Below the pieces are notes generated by a model. The model saw nothing but the letters and a program-made list of their open reading frames with translations. It had not been told where the DNA came from and did no database searches. Both the position numbers and the translations under genes were made by a program. From Winslowiella arboricola (GTDB taxonomy: Bacteria; Pseudomonadota; Gammaproteobacteria; Enterobacterales; Enterobacteriaceae): a stretch of 64,000 nt of DNA. This document shows, in pieces, positions 1-9,765 of this stretch. The stretch's first letter is position 1, and every line of letters starts with the position of its first letter. The stretch lies in assembly GCF_025527015.1 (NCBI RefSeq), contig NZ_JAODIM010000033.1:47393-111392 (forward strand), in the 5' to 3' direction.

Positions 1-1128
1 GGTTTTGAACATCGCCAGCAGACGCCCTTCTTCGCCATCATCTTCTAATAATGCGTGATTAAAATCGCCGGCGAAGATAGCCGGTAAATTTTCCACAAAG
101 CGTTTTACCGCGTAGGAAACTAAAACATTTTGCACACTGACGCGCAGCGACATAAAGAACTGATCGTTCTTGCTGCGGAAACGTCCATTGCCATTGGCAT
201 TTTTCCACGCATAACCAACCGTCCGGGAAAAAACATCACCGGTTTTGGCTTTGCCCCAGCTCTGTTCAAGAAATTCATATAACGCATCGACATTAAAAAT
301 CGCTTTTTCTACCGCATCATCTAAGTCGGCAATACAGTAAGAAATATCATCGGCCGCTTCCATAATATAGGTCAGCGGAAAACGGTGATGCTCCTGAATA
401 TCGGTGGCTGCCCGTAAATCGGCAATATAGTCCTGCTCTGACAGATAAAAACCGGGCTTTTTCATCAGCGTGCTAAATTCCGCTGGTTTATCGCCCTGCC
501 ACCATGCCGGTGCGGTATATTTTAAAATACAGGCAACCTGAGAATAGGTGAGATTCAGTTGCAGCAACGTATGCACCAGACGTATTGCCTGCGCATTGCC
601 CTCAAAGTGGCAGAGATCCTGACGAATAGTGTCATTAAGCGCGCTAAACGCCTTCATCTCGTCATCGCTGAATACGCCACACACCTGCGGATCGACCAGT
701 TCAGCGGGTAAATTATCATCAAACCAGTCGTTTATCGCCGCCTCGCCAAAATGACCAAACGGCGGGTTGCCGACGTCATGCAGCAGACAGGACATCTCCA
801 CCAGGCTTTCAAAAGCGCCGGTAAAATCATCCAGTCCATACTGCTCCAGCCCGCCGCTGGATTTTAGCGTCTCGATAATCTCTTTGGCGATATAACGCCC
901 GGTCTGCTGCACTTCCAGCGAATGGGTCAGGCGCGAACGCACCGCCGCATTACGCTCCAGCGGAAAGACCTGGGTTTTCTGCTGTAAGCGCCGAATCGCC
1001 GCAGAGTTAATAATTCGTCCACGGTCACTTTCAAAATGACGCGTAATATTATATTCACCAGCGGGTTCTTCACGGTTATTGTATGGCCGCTGAAAACTCA
1101 TTTTCTTCCTGAAATTAATCTCTGCCAT
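1..1128 (-). CDS. dgt: dGTP triphosphohydrolase Dgt (3' end outside window)
   Basis: Hydrolyses dGTP to deoxyguanosine and triphosphate. About 376 codons are present of the usual ~505; the C-terminus lies beyond the left edge. The protein starts [10 protein letters not shown], collinear with E. coli Dgt, and keeps the HD-domain signatures LTHSLEVQQ and [20 protein letters not shown], then the conserved FHALLED-like stretch DFNHALLED near the cut. The ATG at 1128 follows a GAGAGG ribosome site. It is divergent from mtnN, as in E. coli. Identification is firm; only completeness is unknown. Confidence 0.95.
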   Translation of the reverse strand, partial: MAEINFRKKMSFQRPYNNREEPAGEYNITRHFESDRGRIINSAAIRRLQQKTQVFPLERNAAVRSRLTHSLEVQQTGRYIAKEIIETLKSSGGLEQYGLDDFTGAFESLVEMSCLLHDVGNPPFGHFGEAAINDWFDDNLPAELVDPQVCGVFSDDEMKAFSALNDTIRQDLCHFEGNAQAIRLVHTLLQLNLTYSQVACILKYTAPAWWQGDKPAEFSTLMKKPGFYLSEQDYIADLRAATDIQEHHRFPLTYIMEAADDISYCIADLDDAVEKAIFNVDALYEFLEQSWGKAKTGDVFSRTVGYAWKNANGNGRFRSKNDQFFMSLRVSVQNVLVSYAVKRFVENLPAIFAGDFNHALLEDDGEEGRLLAMFKT

Positions 1129-1224
1129 AATTCCTCTCACCGGGTGCGTGAATACTATCAGGACAACCATGTTAAACTATGCATCACTTCAGGTGATAAA
1201 TTCTACAACAAAGCGAGACTCTCT

Positions 1225-1920
1225 ATGAAAGCAGGCATTATTGGTGCAATGGAGCAGGAAGTGACCCTGCTGCGTGACAAGATTGAAAACCGTCAGACCC
1301 TGACGCTGGGCGGTTGTGAAATCTATACCGGCACCCTGAACGGCGTTGAAGTGGCGCTGCTGAAATCGGGCATCGGTAAAGTGTCGGCCGCCATGGGCAC
1401 CACGCTGCTGCTGGAGCTGTGCAAGCCTGACTTTATTATCAATACCGGCTCGGCTGGCGGCCTGGCGCCGACGCTGAGCGTTGGCGATATCGTGGTGTCC
1501 GATGAAGTGCGTTACCACGATGTTGACGTTACCGCCTTTGGCTATGAAGCCGGACAGATGGCCGGTTGCCCTGCCGCGTTTAAAGCTGACGAGAAGCTGA
1601 TTGCCGCCGCTGAAAGTTGTATTGCACAGCTGAGCCTTAATGCGGTGCGCGGCCTGGTGGTCAGTGGCGATGCCTTTATCAACGGCGCTGAGCCGCTGGC
1701 GCGCATTCGTCAAACCTTCCCGCAGGCGATTGCGGTTGAGATGGAAGCCACGGCTATTGCGCATGTCTGCCATCAGTTCAAAACACCATTTGTGGTAGTG
1801 CGCGCGATTTCAGACGTGGCCGATCAGGAGTCACACCTCAGCTTTGATGAGTTCCTGGTGGTTGCCGCGCAACAATCATCCCTGATGGTTGAAACCCTGC
1901 TGAATAACCTGCGTGGCTAA
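1225..1920 (+). CDS. mtnN: 5'-methylthioadenosine/S-adenosylhomocysteine nucleosidase
   Basis: Cleaves the glycosidic bond of methylthioadenosine and S-adenosylhomocysteine, feeding methionine salvage and removing SAM by-products. It is 231 aa, the family length, beginning [16 protein letters not shown]. It keeps the phosphorylase-fold motifs [17 protein letters not shown] and the catalytic-region [13 protein letters not shown]. An in-frame extension upstream to 1036 exists, but the start at 1225 matches the family N-terminus. The 3' end overlaps btuF by 8 bp, so the two are probably cotranscribed, as in E. coli. Confidence 0.97.
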   Translation: MKAGIIGAMEQEVTLLRDKIENRQTLTLGGCEIYTGTLNGVEVALLKSGIGKVSAAMGTTLLLELCKPDFIINTGSAGGLAPTLSVGDIVVSDEVRYHDVDVTAFGYEAGQMAGCPAAFKADEKLIAAAESCIAQLSLNAVRGLVVSGDAFINGAEPLARIRQTFPQAIAVEMEATAIAHVCHQFKTPFVVVRAISDVADQESHLSFDEFLVVAAQQSSLMVETLLNNLRG

Positions 1921-2713
1921 ATTTTTCGCTGTCCTGCTGTTGCTGCTGACGCTGCCAGGCGTCACGCTGGCAGCCACGGCGCCGCGGGTAATCACGCTGG
2001 CGCCACATCTTACTGAACTGGCGTTTGCCGCCGGTATCACACCGGTTGCGGTGAGCGCTTACTCTGATTATCCGCCGCAGGCGACTAAGCTGGAACAAGT
2101 GGCTAACTGGCAGGGAATCAAAGTCGAACGCATCCTGGCGCTTAAACCGGATGTGGTGCTGGCGTGGCGTGGCGGTACGCCGCAGCGCCAGGTCGAACAA
2201 CTGCAGGCGCTGGGGCTGAAGATTGTCTGGATGGATGCGCAATCCATTGAGTCAGTGGTTGACGGGTTGCGTGAACTGCAGGCATGGAGTCCGCAACCCC
2301 GGCTGGCACGCCAGCACGCCGATGAGCTGGCGCTGCGGTTTGCCACTCTGCGGCAACGCTATCAGCACCCGCAACGGCGGCCGGTATTTCTTCAGTTTGG
2401 CATGCAGCCACTGTTCACCGCCTCGCAGGCCACGCTGCAGAACCAGATACTGCAACTCTGCGGCGGAGATAATATTTTTGCCGACAGTAAAGTGCCGTGG
2501 CCGCAGGTCAGCCGCGAGCAGGTGCTGATGCGCCATCCGCAAGCCATCGTTATCACTGGCGCCGCAACACGTATTCCGGCGGTAATTCACTTCTGGCAAC
2601 CGCAACTCGCTGTACCGGTTATTGCGATCAATGATGACTGGTTTAGTCGCGCGGGACCGCGTATTATTCAGGCAGCTGAGCAATTATGCAGCATGCTCCA
2701 GCCCAACAAATAG
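1913..2713 (+). CDS. btuF: periplasmic vitamin B12-binding protein BtuF
   Basis: Captures cobalamin in the periplasm and delivers it to the BtuCD ABC importer. It is 266 aa with a clear signal peptide ([21 protein letters not shown]), then the TroA/BtuF two-lobe fold beginning [17 protein letters not shown]. The start codon is GTG inside the last codons of mtnN, which suggests translational coupling. Length and N-terminus agree with E. coli BtuF. Confidence 0.95.
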   Translation: MAKFFAVLLLLLTLPGVTLAATAPRVITLAPHLTELAFAAGITPVAVSAYSDYPPQATKLEQVANWQGIKVERILALKPDVVLAWRGGTPQRQVEQLQALGLKIVWMDAQSIESVVDGLRELQAWSPQPRLARQHADELALRFATLRQRYQHPQRRPVFLQFGMQPLFTASQATLQNQILQLCGGDNIFADSKVPWPQVSREQVLMRHPQAIVITGAATRIPAVIHFWQPQLAVPVIAINDDWFSRAGPRIIQAAEQLCSMLQPNK

Positions 2714-2857
2714 CTGTAACTGTAAAGACCGGATAAAGAACGGTTAAAGAAACAGCAAATATTGCCGTTAATTAAGTAGTGCCGCGATGGGAACTGATAT
2801 TCTCATGGCGTTTTATATGCGTCCTGCGCATATGTTTGCACCAGGAAAAAAACTACC

Positions 2858-3112
2858 ATGAAAGCCGTTATTTTGGCCTTAGGCCTGTTGATGGCGGGTA
2901 ACCTCTATGCTGCTTCCACAACCGGCAGCATCGGGGTGAAATTAACCATCTATTCACTGTGTAAAGTGGATGGGCGTGTCAGTGTCAGTCAGAGAGCACC
3001 ACAGATTGATTGCGGCCGCCAGATATCCGCACAACCGAAAGTGACCGAAAGCAAAATAGCAAGGAATGCCACCAGTAATCAGGAACAGCGTCTGGTCACC
3101 GTCGAGTGGTAA
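2858..3112 (+). CDS. small secreted protein of unknown function
   Basis: An 84-aa protein with a good signal peptide (MKAVILALGLLMAGNLYAA) and about 65 mature residues containing two cysteines (SLCKVDG and IDCGRQ), which could form a disulfide in the periplasm. A purine-rich AGGAAAAAA precedes the ATG. The mature start, TGSIGVKLTIYSLCKV, loosely resembles the first strands of spore-coat-U/CsuAB-type fimbrial domains, but the protein is far too short for one; this is only a resemblance. It sits alone between btuF and a strong terminator. Function not recognised. Confidence 0.7.
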   Translation: MKAVILALGLLMAGNLYAASTTGSIGVKLTIYSLCKVDGRVSVSQRAPQIDCGRQISAQPKVTESKIARNATSNQEQRLVTVEW

Positions 3113-3119
3113 AGCGAAA

Positions 3120-3147
3120 GGGCGAAGATATCTTCGCCCTTTTTTTT
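3120..3147 (+). terminator. intrinsic terminator, perfect 20-bp palindrome
   Basis: GGGCGAAGATATCTTCGCCC at 3120-3139 is a perfect palindrome followed by eight T. It ends the small-protein gene and lies just beyond the convergent erpA stop, so it may also stop erpA transcription, though the T-tract on that strand is weak. Confidence 0.9.
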
Positions 3148-3152
3148 CAGCA

Positions 3153-3503
3153 TCAGATACTGAAAGAAGATCCGCAACCGCAAGTGGTTTTTGCGTTTGG
3201 GTTAGTGACAATAAAGCGTGAACCTTCGAGGCCTTCGGTATAATCAACCGCACCACCCACCAGATATTGCAGGCTCATCGGGTCAACCACCAGCGCCACG
3301 CCCGATTTCTCGATGGTCATATCGCCGTCATTAATCTTATCGTCGAAAGTGAAACCATACTGGAAACCGCTGCAACCACCACCGGTGATATAGACGCGCA
3401 GTTTCAGATCCGGATTATCTTCATCAGAAATCAGGTTTTTCACCTTGCTGGCTGCCGCTTCGGTAAATTGCAGAGGCAGTGCTGTTGCTACATCGTCACT
3501 CAT
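3153..3503 (-). CDS. erpA: A-type iron-sulfur carrier protein ErpA
   Basis: Delivers Fe-S clusters to apoproteins including IspG. It is 116 aa (E. coli 114) and carries the three conserved cysteines of A-type carriers: one in [11 protein letters not shown] and two in the C-terminal CGCGSSFSI. Almost the whole sequence matches E. coli ErpA. The gene is divergent from hemL across about 300 bp and convergent with the small secreted protein. Confidence 0.97.
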   Translation of the reverse strand: MSDDVATALPLQFTEAAASKVKNLISDEDNPDLKLRVYITGGGCSGFQYGFTFDDKINDGDMTIEKSGVALVVDPMSLQYLVGGAVDYTEGLEGSRFIVTNPNAKTTCGCGSSFSI

Positions 3504-3801
3504 TTGAATACTCCAGTAATACGTTCAGGCCGCCGCCTGTCAGGTCAATAGTTGACCATAGCTTTTATCATTATCTAATAGCCTGATAGCGCAAGCAAGT
3601 TTTGGCGCATGGTGCTTTGCGGCTAAATGCTTCAGCTACTATCTTAGCCTTATCTGCACAACATGATACGCATACGGTGCGATGACGTCGCGATAAAATC
3701 CTTTGCAGACGAATCAATCGTGCTGCACGCCTTTCAACCCGCCGGTATGTTCCTTAGAATGGTGGGGATTTTTCTAATTGTACGATTCAGGAGCCCGATC
3801 C
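3504..3801. other. erpA-hemL divergent intergenic region
   Basis: 298 bp between two divergent genes. No ORF or RNA gene is supported. The only clear signal is the hemL ribosome site AGGAG at 3789-3793, 8 bp from its ATG. Promoters for both genes must lie here, but no convincing -35/-10 pair could be fixed by eye. Confidence 0.5.
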
Positions 3802-5082
3802 ATGAGTAAGTCTGAAAACCTGTATGCCCAGGCGCAAAAGTTAATTCCCGGTGGAGTTAACTCTCCGGTGCGCGCGTTCACCGGTGTCGGCGGCGTACCG
3901 CTTTTCATCGAGCGTGCGAACGGCGCTTACCTCTATGATGCGGATGGTAAAGCCTATATTGATTACGTCGGCTCCTGGGGGCCAATGGTGCTGGGACATA
4001 ACCACCCGGCTATCCGTAATGCGGTAATTGAAGCCGCCGAACGTGGCCTGAGCTTTGGTGCACCGACCGAGATGGAAGTCAAAATGGCCGAGCTGGTTTG
4101 TCAGCTGGTGCCAACCATGGATATGGTACGGATGGTGAACTCCGGCACCGAAGCCACCATGAGCGCCATCCGTCTGGCACGCGGTTTCACCCATCGCGAC
4201 AAGATCATTAAATTTGAAGGCTGCTACCATGGCCACGCCGACTGCCTGCTGGTGAAAGCCGGTTCCGGCGCACTGACTCTTGGCCAGCCGAATTCACCGG
4301 GCGTGCCAGCGGACTTCGCGAAACATACTCTGACCTGCACCTATAACGACCTGGCATCGGTACGCGCAGCGTTTGAGCAGTATCCACAAGATATCGCCTG
4401 CATTATCGTTGAACCGGTAGCGGGCAATATGAACTGCATCCCGCCGCATGATGACTTCCTGCCGGGACTGCGCGCACTCTGCGATGAGTTCGGCGCGCTG
4501 TTTATCATTGATGAAGTGATGACTGGCTTCCGCGTGGCGCTGGCAGGTGCTCAGGCGCATTACGGCGTGAAGCCGGACCTCACCTGTCTGGGCAAAATCA
4601 TCGGTGGCGGTATGCCAGTCGGTGCGTTTGGCGGTCGCCGTGAAGTGATGGACGCGCTGGCGCCAACCGGCCCGGTTTACCAGGCAGGCACCCTCTCCGG
4701 TAACCCGATTGCCATGGCGGCCGGTTTCGCCTGTCTGAGTGAAATCGCCAAAGCAGGCTGCCACCAGACCCTGACTGCGCTGACAACTCAGCTGGCAGAC
4801 GGCCTGCTGGCGGCGGCAAAAGCGGAGAATATTCCGTTGGTGGTCAATCATGTTGGCGGAATGTTCGGTCTGTTCTTTACTGATGCAGAGACGGTGACCA
4901 GCTACCAGGATGTGACGAAGTGCGACGTTGAGCGCTTTAAGAAGTTCTTCCATCTGATGCTGGAAGAGGGCATTTACCTGGCGCCTTCAGCCTTTGAAGC
5001 AGGCTTTATGTCACTGGCGCACAGCAAAGAAGATATTCAGAACACTATCGATGCAGCGCAACGCAGCTTTGCCAGACTGTAA
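3802..5082 (+). CDS. hemL: glutamate-1-semialdehyde 2,1-aminomutase
   Basis: PLP enzyme converting glutamate-1-semialdehyde to 5-aminolevulinate, the C5 route of tetrapyrrole synthesis. 426 aa, identical in length to E. coli HemL. Visible motifs: [16 protein letters not shown] (phosphate binding), [17 protein letters not shown], and the PLP lysine in [19 protein letters not shown]. An in-frame ATG exists at 3778, but AGGAG at 3789-3793 and the family N-terminus [18 protein letters not shown] fix the start at 3802. Confidence 0.98.
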   Translation: MSKSENLYAQAQKLIPGGVNSPVRAFTGVGGVPLFIERANGAYLYDADGKAYIDYVGSWGPMVLGHNHPAIRNAVIEAAERGLSFGAPTEMEVKMAELVCQLVPTMDMVRMVNSGTEATMSAIRLARGFTHRDKIIKFEGCYHGHADCLLVKAGSGALTLGQPNSPGVPADFAKHTLTCTYNDLASVRAAFEQYPQDIACIIVEPVAGNMNCIPPHDDFLPGLRALCDEFGALFIIDEVMTGFRVALAGAQAHYGVKPDLTCLGKIIGGGMPVGAFGGRREVMDALAPTGPVYQAGTLSGNPIAMAAGFACLSEIAKAGCHQTLTALTTQLADGLLAAAKAENIPLVVNHVGGMFGLFFTDAETVTSYQDVTKCDVERFKKFFHLMLEEGIYLAPSAFEAGFMSLAHSKEDIQNTIDAAQRSFARL

Positions 5083-5107
5083 TCCAGCCTGAAGATTTTG
5101 TTGCAAT

Positions 5108-5136
5108 AACGGCTTCCTTAGTGGAAGCCGTTTTCT
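5108..5136 (+). terminator. hemL intrinsic terminator
   Basis: Stem AACGGCTTCC (5108-5117), loop TTAGT, stem GGAAGCCGTT (5123-5132), then T-rich TTTTCTT. It lies 25 bp after the hemL stop and just before the convergent antitoxin gene. Confidence 0.92.
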
Positions 5137-5147
5137 TATATGACTCT

Positions 5148-5438
5148 TCAGATCGCAAGCAGGTCATTCATCAGCGCCGGGTTACGTTCCAGCATCAGCA
5201 GTATTTTTAGCGATGAACCTGAAGGTATACGACGCGCCTGCTCCCAGCTTTGCACCAGCGACGCGCTGACGCCCACCGCCTCGGCAAATTCATCCTGCTT
5301 CATCCCACTGGTTTCACGTAATAATTTGACGTCTGGCAAATGGTGGCGATGAACCTGAGCAGGTTGCATTTCGCCTTTCTCAATCGCAACCATCTGTTCC
5401 ATGCTTTCGACCAAATCGTTAAACAGTTGTTTATCCAT
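5148..5438 (-). CDS. HTH antitoxin, HigA/NadS type
   Basis: A 96-aa helix-turn-helix protein. The Xre-like HTH is in the C-terminal half (LLRETSGMKQDEFAEAVGVSASLVQSWEQ), and the N-terminus (MDKQLFNDLVESMEQMV) is typical of NadS/HigA2 antitoxins. Start chosen at 5438, with AAAGG upstream, rather than at the in-frame 5477. It is second in a toxin-first operon, 42 bp after the toxin, the usual HigBA order. Expected to neutralise the toxin and repress the operon through the CGTACnnnGTACG sites upstream. Confidence 0.85.
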   Translation of the reverse strand: MDKQLFNDLVESMEQMVAIEKGEMQPAQVHRHHLPDVKLLRETSGMKQDEFAEAVGVSASLVQSWEQARRIPSGSSLKILLMLERNPALMNDLLAI

Positions 5439-5480
5439 AATATAAACCTTTGCGAAAATGCCGTGCAGTGCAGGCATGGT

Positions 5481-5804
5481 TTAGTTAAGTCTGTCGGTTA
5501 ATGCCTTCGGTATGGCTTTCTCTGATTCACTCAGGTCATCTTTTGCATTTTTAGGATAATCCGTCAGCAGATAGAGTCTGCCGCTATGAGTGAGAAGATA
5601 GTAAATAATTCGGACGCCGCCTTGCTTCCCCATACCGGGACGACTCCAGCGTATTTTTTTGCAGCCGCCAGTTTTGCTTATCGTGTCGCCTTCAGCATGA
5701 TGCGTCAGCAAATATTCCTGTAATTCCCGGAAGCTATCATCGTTTAGCAGGTGTTGACGTTGCTTACTGAAGACGACCGTTTCAACAAATTCAAAATACT
5801 CCAT
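5481..5804 (-). CDS. RelE/HigB2-family toxin
   Basis: A 107-aa protein of the RelE/ParE superfamily, HigB2 branch; relatives are ribosome-dependent mRNA interferases. Characteristic C-terminal pattern: KIRWSRPGMGKQGGVRIIYY, then LYLLTDYPKNAKDDLSESEK. The conserved basic residues (R in IRWSR, R in GGVRIIYY, K in YPKNAKDD) are present, so it looks intact. First gene of the operon, with two palindromic operators just upstream. Placed between hemL and fhuB, where E. coli has none, so this is an accessory insertion. Confidence 0.87.
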   Translation of the reverse strand: MEYFEFVETVVFSKQRQHLLNDDSFRELQEYLLTHHAEGDTISKTGGCKKIRWSRPGMGKQGGVRIIYYLLTHSGRLYLLTDYPKNAKDDLSESEKAIPKALTDRLN

Positions 5805-5836
5805 TTGTTATCTACCTCCATGCAGAAGCAGATAGT

Positions 5837-5882
5837 AATCGTACGGAGTACGATTATCAATACTTTATTCGTACCAGGTACG
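5837..5882 (-). promoter_or_regulatory. two operator palindromes of the toxin-antitoxin operon
   Basis: Two matched dyads, CGTACGGAGTACG (5840-5852, extending to AATCGTAC..GTACGATT at 5837-5855) and CGTACCAGGTACG (5870-5882), both fitting CGTAC-N3-GTACG. Centres are 30 bp apart, about three helical turns, so two antitoxin dimers could bind one DNA face. They lie 33-78 bp upstream of the toxin start. Operator identity is inference from symmetry and position. Confidence 0.75.
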
Positions 5883-5895
5883 GTAAAATGGCAAT

Positions 5896-5925
5896 AAAAA
5901 AGCCGCAACGTTATCCATTGCGGCT
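5896..5925 (-). terminator. fhuB intrinsic terminator
   Basis: Reading on the minus strand: AGCCGCAA, a 9-nt loop, TTGCGGCT, then TTTTTATT. It lies 22 bp after the fhuB stop and closes the fhuCDB unit. Confidence 0.9.
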
Positions 5926-5946
5926 ATTAACAGCTTCGCCCCTTTA

Positions 5947-7929
5947 TCAGCTTTTCCGCAGCAGATAAACAAAGTACGGCGCGCCAAAGAAGGTTGCCAG
6001 CAGACCTGCCGGGATCTGATCCGGGAACGACATCATGCGCCCACACCAGTCAGCAAATACCATCAATGCGCCCCCCAGCAGCGCAGCAATCACCAGCTGT
6101 GGCAACGCGCGGCGGAAGCCCAGCATACGCGCCATATGCGGTGCCATCAGACCAATAAAGCTCAGTGGACCGATTGTCAGCGTGGCTGCGGCGGTTAATG
6201 CGGCAGCCAGCAACAGCAGCGCCAGCCGCGACGGCGTTAGCGCCATCCCTACGCCGCGCGCGGTATCACCACCGAGCGGCAGAATCGCCAGCCAGCGCGT
6301 GGCTAACGGCGCCAGCGCAACCAACACCAGCGCAATCACGCAGGTACGTAACGCCTGTGCGCCGTCGACATTATAGGTAGAGCCGGAAATCCACGTCAGC
6401 AGCCCCGCCATACGCGGATCGCCACTCGCCAGTAGCAGCATCACCAGCGTGGTAAAAGCGGTGCTTAGCGCCATCCCCGCCAGCAACATCCGTTCCGGCG
6501 AGAAACCGCCGCGGCCCGCAGCCAGCAGAATAATGATCAGCGTCAGCGCCGCACCCGCACTGCCCGCAGGCAGCAGCCAGCCAAAAGCATCACCCGGCAC
6601 GATAAACAGCATCACGACCACGCCAAAAGCGGCGCCAGAACTGATCCCCAGCACTTCCGGACTGGCCATCGGATTGCCGGTCAGGCGCTGAATCAGGCAA
6701 CCGGCGACGCCCAGCATCATGCCCGCCGCCAGCGCGGCAACCAGACGTGGCCCACGCCATGGCAACAACTGCTGCCAGAGTTCGCCACTGGCCCATACCC
6801 AGCCCTCAGCATTGCGGCCAAAGGCGAGCGCAATCACCGCCATCAGCAGCAGTACGCCAAGCGCAACCAGTGCCCACCACACCACCCGATGGCGCTCAGC
6901 CGGAATCTTATCGCCCGCATTCATCGCCGGCGGCACCGAACCGGTTCGCAACCGCGGCAACAGCCACAGCAGCAGCGGCGCGCCAATTATCGCCGTGGCG
7001 GTACCGGTTGAGACCTCCAGCCAGATACCGGTCAGCCAGCTTACGCTCTGATCCGCCAGCCACAACAGCAGCGCACCGATAAACGGTGCCAGCAGCATTC
7101 GGCTGAGTAAGCGGCGCGCCCCCAGTATTCGCGCCAGCAGCGGCGCAAACAGACCAATAAAACCGATAATCCCCACCGTACTGACCAGCTGGGCACTAAG
7201 CAGAATCGCCAGCACCAGTGCGGACAGACGCGCCAGTGACAGCGCCAGACCGAGGTTTTTTGCTACGCCATCGTCCAGTCCCATCAGGGTCAGCGGGCGC
7301 AACAGCAGTAGCGTCAGGGCAAAGGCGATTAACAGACGTGGCCAGAGCAAGATCACATTGCTCCAGTCCTGTTGATTCAGTGCGCCGGTGCCCCACAGAA
7401 ACATATTCTGAAGCTGGTCTTTATTAAAGATGGCGACGATCTGATTGACCGCGCCGCAGTAAAGGCTCATCACCAGACCGGCAAGAATCAGGGTGACCGG
7501 CGATAAACGCTTGCCCCAGGCGATACCAAACACCACCAGCCCGACCAGCAGCGCACCAATCAGCGCCGCCATCTGGGCGGTCAGAAAACCCGCCGGCAGC
7601 GCGCCAATGGTGACCATGGTGATCCCCAGCTGCGCACCGGACGCCACGCCGAGGGTCGTGGGTTCGGCCAGCGGATTACGCAGCACCTGCTGGAACAGCA
7701 GACCGGCCAGCCCCAATCCGGCACCGACCAGTAGTGAAATCGTCAGACGCGGCAGCGTGCTGTAGTGAAACACCATCTGCTCAACATCATCAGCATCCGG
7801 CTGGCGCAACGCCGCCCACCACTGTGCCAGCGGCAGCTGATGGCTAAAGTTATAAAACGTCAGCGCCAGCGCCGCGATAAACAGCGTGCCAGGCAGCGCG
7901 ACTGATAACCTGTTGTTTACGTTCATCAT
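5947..7929 (-). CDS. fhuB: ferric-hydroxamate ABC transporter permease FhuB
   Basis: Inner-membrane permease for ferric hydroxamates. 660 aa formed of two fused BtuC/FecCD-type halves: residues ~1-330 and ~345-660, each with about ten hydrophobic segments. Each half carries the start-of-domain pattern RLPRLTISLLVGAGLGLAG or GPRLVAALAAGMMLGVAG and the ATPase-contact GFIGL/SFIGLMAPHMAR. The fused form is characteristic of FhuB. Start overlaps the fhuD stop (GAGGCATGATG), implying coupling; GGAGG in the fhuD end serves as ribosome site. Confidence 0.97.
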   Translation of the reverse strand: MMNVNNRLSVALPGTLFIAALALTFYNFSHQLPLAQWWAALRQPDADDVEQMVFHYSTLPRLTISLLVGAGLGLAGLLFQQVLRNPLAEPTTLGVASGAQLGITMVTIGALPAGFLTAQMAALIGALLVGLVVFGIAWGKRLSPVTLILAGLVMSLYCGAVNQIVAIFNKDQLQNMFLWGTGALNQQDWSNVILLWPRLLIAFALTLLLLRPLTLMGLDDGVAKNLGLALSLARLSALVLAILLSAQLVSTVGIIGFIGLFAPLLARILGARRLLSRMLLAPFIGALLLWLADQSVSWLTGIWLEVSTGTATAIIGAPLLLWLLPRLRTGSVPPAMNAGDKIPAERHRVVWWALVALGVLLLMAVIALAFGRNAEGWVWASGELWQQLLPWRGPRLVAALAAGMMLGVAGCLIQRLTGNPMASPEVLGISSGAAFGVVVMLFIVPGDAFGWLLPAGSAGAALTLIIILLAAGRGGFSPERMLLAGMALSTAFTTLVMLLLASGDPRMAGLLTWISGSTYNVDGAQALRTCVIALVLVALAPLATRWLAILPLGGDTARGVGMALTPSRLALLLLAAALTAAATLTIGPLSFIGLMAPHMARMLGFRRALPQLVIAALLGGALMVFADWCGRMMSFPDQIPAGLLATFFGAPYFVYLLRKS

Positions 7930-8804
7930 GCCTCCAGCGCGCTGTCGAGGGTGTAGCAGAATTGCATCGCGGTCAGAGTCGCACCATAGAACCAGACGGC
8001 GGGCACCCGCTTAAAGCGCTGCTGACGGATAAACGCGAAGGATTGCCACAAGGCGGTGGAGGAGACCTGCTGCATCAGCGGCTCATCGCCATGAGAAAAA
8101 CAGATAACATCGGCGTCTTTAATCACCGCCAGCCGCTCGAGGCCAATTACCGCGCTGCCCCAGAAACTGGTTTCTTCCTGCCAGGCATTTTCAATCCCCA
8201 GATGATTCATCACTTCGAGGAACAGACTGGATTTACCAAAGACAATCGCATGGCGGTTATCGATTAAAGACATCAGTAACAATGGCTTCTGCACACGCGG
8301 CGCCAGCCGTGCACGCATTTGCGCGATAAAGCTGTCGAACTCCGCCAGATGCTGATGGGCGCGCGGTTCAATATCGAGGCGTTGAGCCAGCTTAACCAGC
8401 GAATGGCGTGCAGCGGTCAGCGGTTTGCCGTCGCCTTCGTTAAAGCTAAAGCCCATTCCCGGCGCAATACGGGCGATTTTATCGGGTGACGGCCCATAGC
8501 CCGAAGAATAGACAATTAGCGAGGGTTGCAGTTGCGTCATTAACTCAAGGTTCGGCTCGGTACGCAGACCGACGTCAATGGTATCGGCAGCCAGCTCTGG
8601 CTTCCCGACCCACACCTGATAGTCCTGCTTGTCGGCAACCGCCATCGGCGCGATACCAAGCGCCAGCAACAGTTCAACCGGCAGCCACTCGATAGCAATA
8701 ATACGTTGCAGATCCGGCGGCACCGCGGCGCTGGCCGACAGGTTCAGCCATAAGGGAGAGGTCGCCATAGCGGTGAGCAGGCGGCGGCGAAGAGTATCCG
8801 GCAT
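7926..8804 (-). CDS. fhuD: ferric-hydroxamate periplasmic binding protein FhuD
   Basis: Binds ferric hydroxamates in the periplasm and passes them to FhuBC. 292 aa (E. coli 296). The N-terminus RRRLLTAMATSPLWL is a twin-arginine-like signal. Residues corresponding to the E. coli ligand-binding Arg84 (VGLRTEPN), Tyr106 (YSSGYGPSP) and Trp217 (SFWGSAVIG) are present. It follows fhuC by 15 bp and overlaps fhuB. Confidence 0.96.
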   Translation of the reverse strand: MPDTLRRRLLTAMATSPLWLNLSASAAVPPDLQRIIAIEWLPVELLLALGIAPMAVADKQDYQVWVGKPELAADTIDVGLRTEPNLELMTQLQPSLIVYSSGYGPSPDKIARIAPGMGFSFNEGDGKPLTAARHSLVKLAQRLDIEPRAHQHLAEFDSFIAQMRARLAPRVQKPLLLMSLIDNRHAIVFGKSSLFLEVMNHLGIENAWQEETSFWGSAVIGLERLAVIKDADVICFSHGDEPLMQQVSSTALWQSFAFIRQQRFKRVPAVWFYGATLTAMQFCYTLDSALEA

Positions 8805-8819
8805 CAGAACATCCTGTAA

Positions 8820-9614
8820 TCAGTAAACAAAGCTCACTGGCGCACCGCCTTGCGGATGCGGCAGGATGCCCATAGGAATGCCGTAGATCTTCTCCAGCAC
8901 GTCAGCATGCATAATCGCCTGGGGTTCGCCCTGGGCAATGGCTTCACCACCGCGCAGCGCCACCAGATGGTCGCAATAACGCGCCGCCATATTGATATCA
9001 TGCAGTACCGCAATCACCGTCAGGCCACGTTGATGGCTCAGACGCTGGATCAGCGCCAGCACATCAACCTGATGCGCGATATCCAGCGCTGAGGTCGGCT
9101 CATCCAGCAGCAGGCAGCGGCTGTTCTGCGCCACCAGCATCGCGATCCAGGCACGCTGACGCTCACCACCGGAAAGGCTGTCCACCAGCCGCCGGGCAAA
9201 CGGTTTTAACCCGACCAGCGCGATCGCTTCATCGACGCGTTCACGATCTTCTATGCCGAAGCGTCCCAGCGCACCATGCCAGGGATAACGGCCAATCGCC
9301 ACCAGTTCACGCACCGTCATGCCTTCGGCAGCGGGCAGCTGTTGCGGCAAATAGGCAACCTGGCGGGCAAAGGTTTTGCTGTTCCACTCCGCCAGCGGGG
9401 CATCATTCAGCAGCACTTTTCCATCGCTGGCGTCGTGATGACGACCCAGCATTTTCAGCAACGTAGATTTGCCGGAACCGTTATGACCAATCAAACCAGT
9501 CACTTTACCGGCAGGAAAAGTCAGCGAAAGTGGATGTAACAATGTACGGCCGGGAACGGTGAAACTCACATTGTCCAGCCGGAAGGTGGTGTCCTGGGCT
9601 TGCTGAAGTTGCAT
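8820..9614 (-). CDS. fhuC: ferric-hydroxamate ABC transporter ATPase FhuC
   Basis: ATPase energising FhuB. 264 aa with Walker A GHNGSGKST, Q-loop YLPQQLP, signature LSGGERQR, Walker B CLLLDEPTSA and switch His in VLHDINMAARY. I chose ATG at 9614 (MQLQQAQDTTF), close to the E. coli length, over an in-frame TTG at 9626. First gene of fhuCDB with a Fur-box-like sequence about 50 bp upstream, so iron repression is likely. In E. coli fhuA precedes it; here no receptor gene is adjacent. Confidence 0.96.
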   Translation of the reverse strand: MQLQQAQDTTFRLDNVSFTVPGRTLLHPLSLTFPAGKVTGLIGHNGSGKSTLLKMLGRHHDASDGKVLLNDAPLAEWNSKTFARQVAYLPQQLPAAEGMTVRELVAIGRYPWHGALGRFGIEDRERVDEAIALVGLKPFARRLVDSLSGGERQRAWIAMLVAQNSRCLLLDEPTSALDIAHQVDVLALIQRLSHQRGLTVIAVLHDINMAARYCDHLVALRGGEAIAQGEPQAIMHADVLEKIYGIPMGILPHPQGGAPVSFVY

Positions 9615-9660
9615 GACGGTCTTCAAGGTTGATGAAAGAGAATCGCTACGGAATGTAAAC

Positions 9661-9679
9661 GATAATTATTATTATGAAG
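9661..9679 (-). promoter_or_regulatory. Fur-box-like site upstream of fhuC
   Basis: GATAATTATTATTATGAAG matches 13 of 19 positions of the Fur consensus GATAATGATAATCATTATC and lies 47-65 bp before the fhuC start. It indicates iron-dependent repression of fhuCDB. Confidence 0.65.
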
Positions 9680-9765
9680 GTCGAATGATATGCGAAATAA
9701 ACGCGGATCTGCAACAAAAAATCCAGTTGGTGCGGGGTATCTGAATGGGGGGAAAACATTGGTAA

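Noticed and set aside
1189..1773. Protein genes opposite mtnN and many other housekeeping genes
   Set aside because: They are antisense shadows in GC-biased genes, with no ribosome sites and no recognisable domains.
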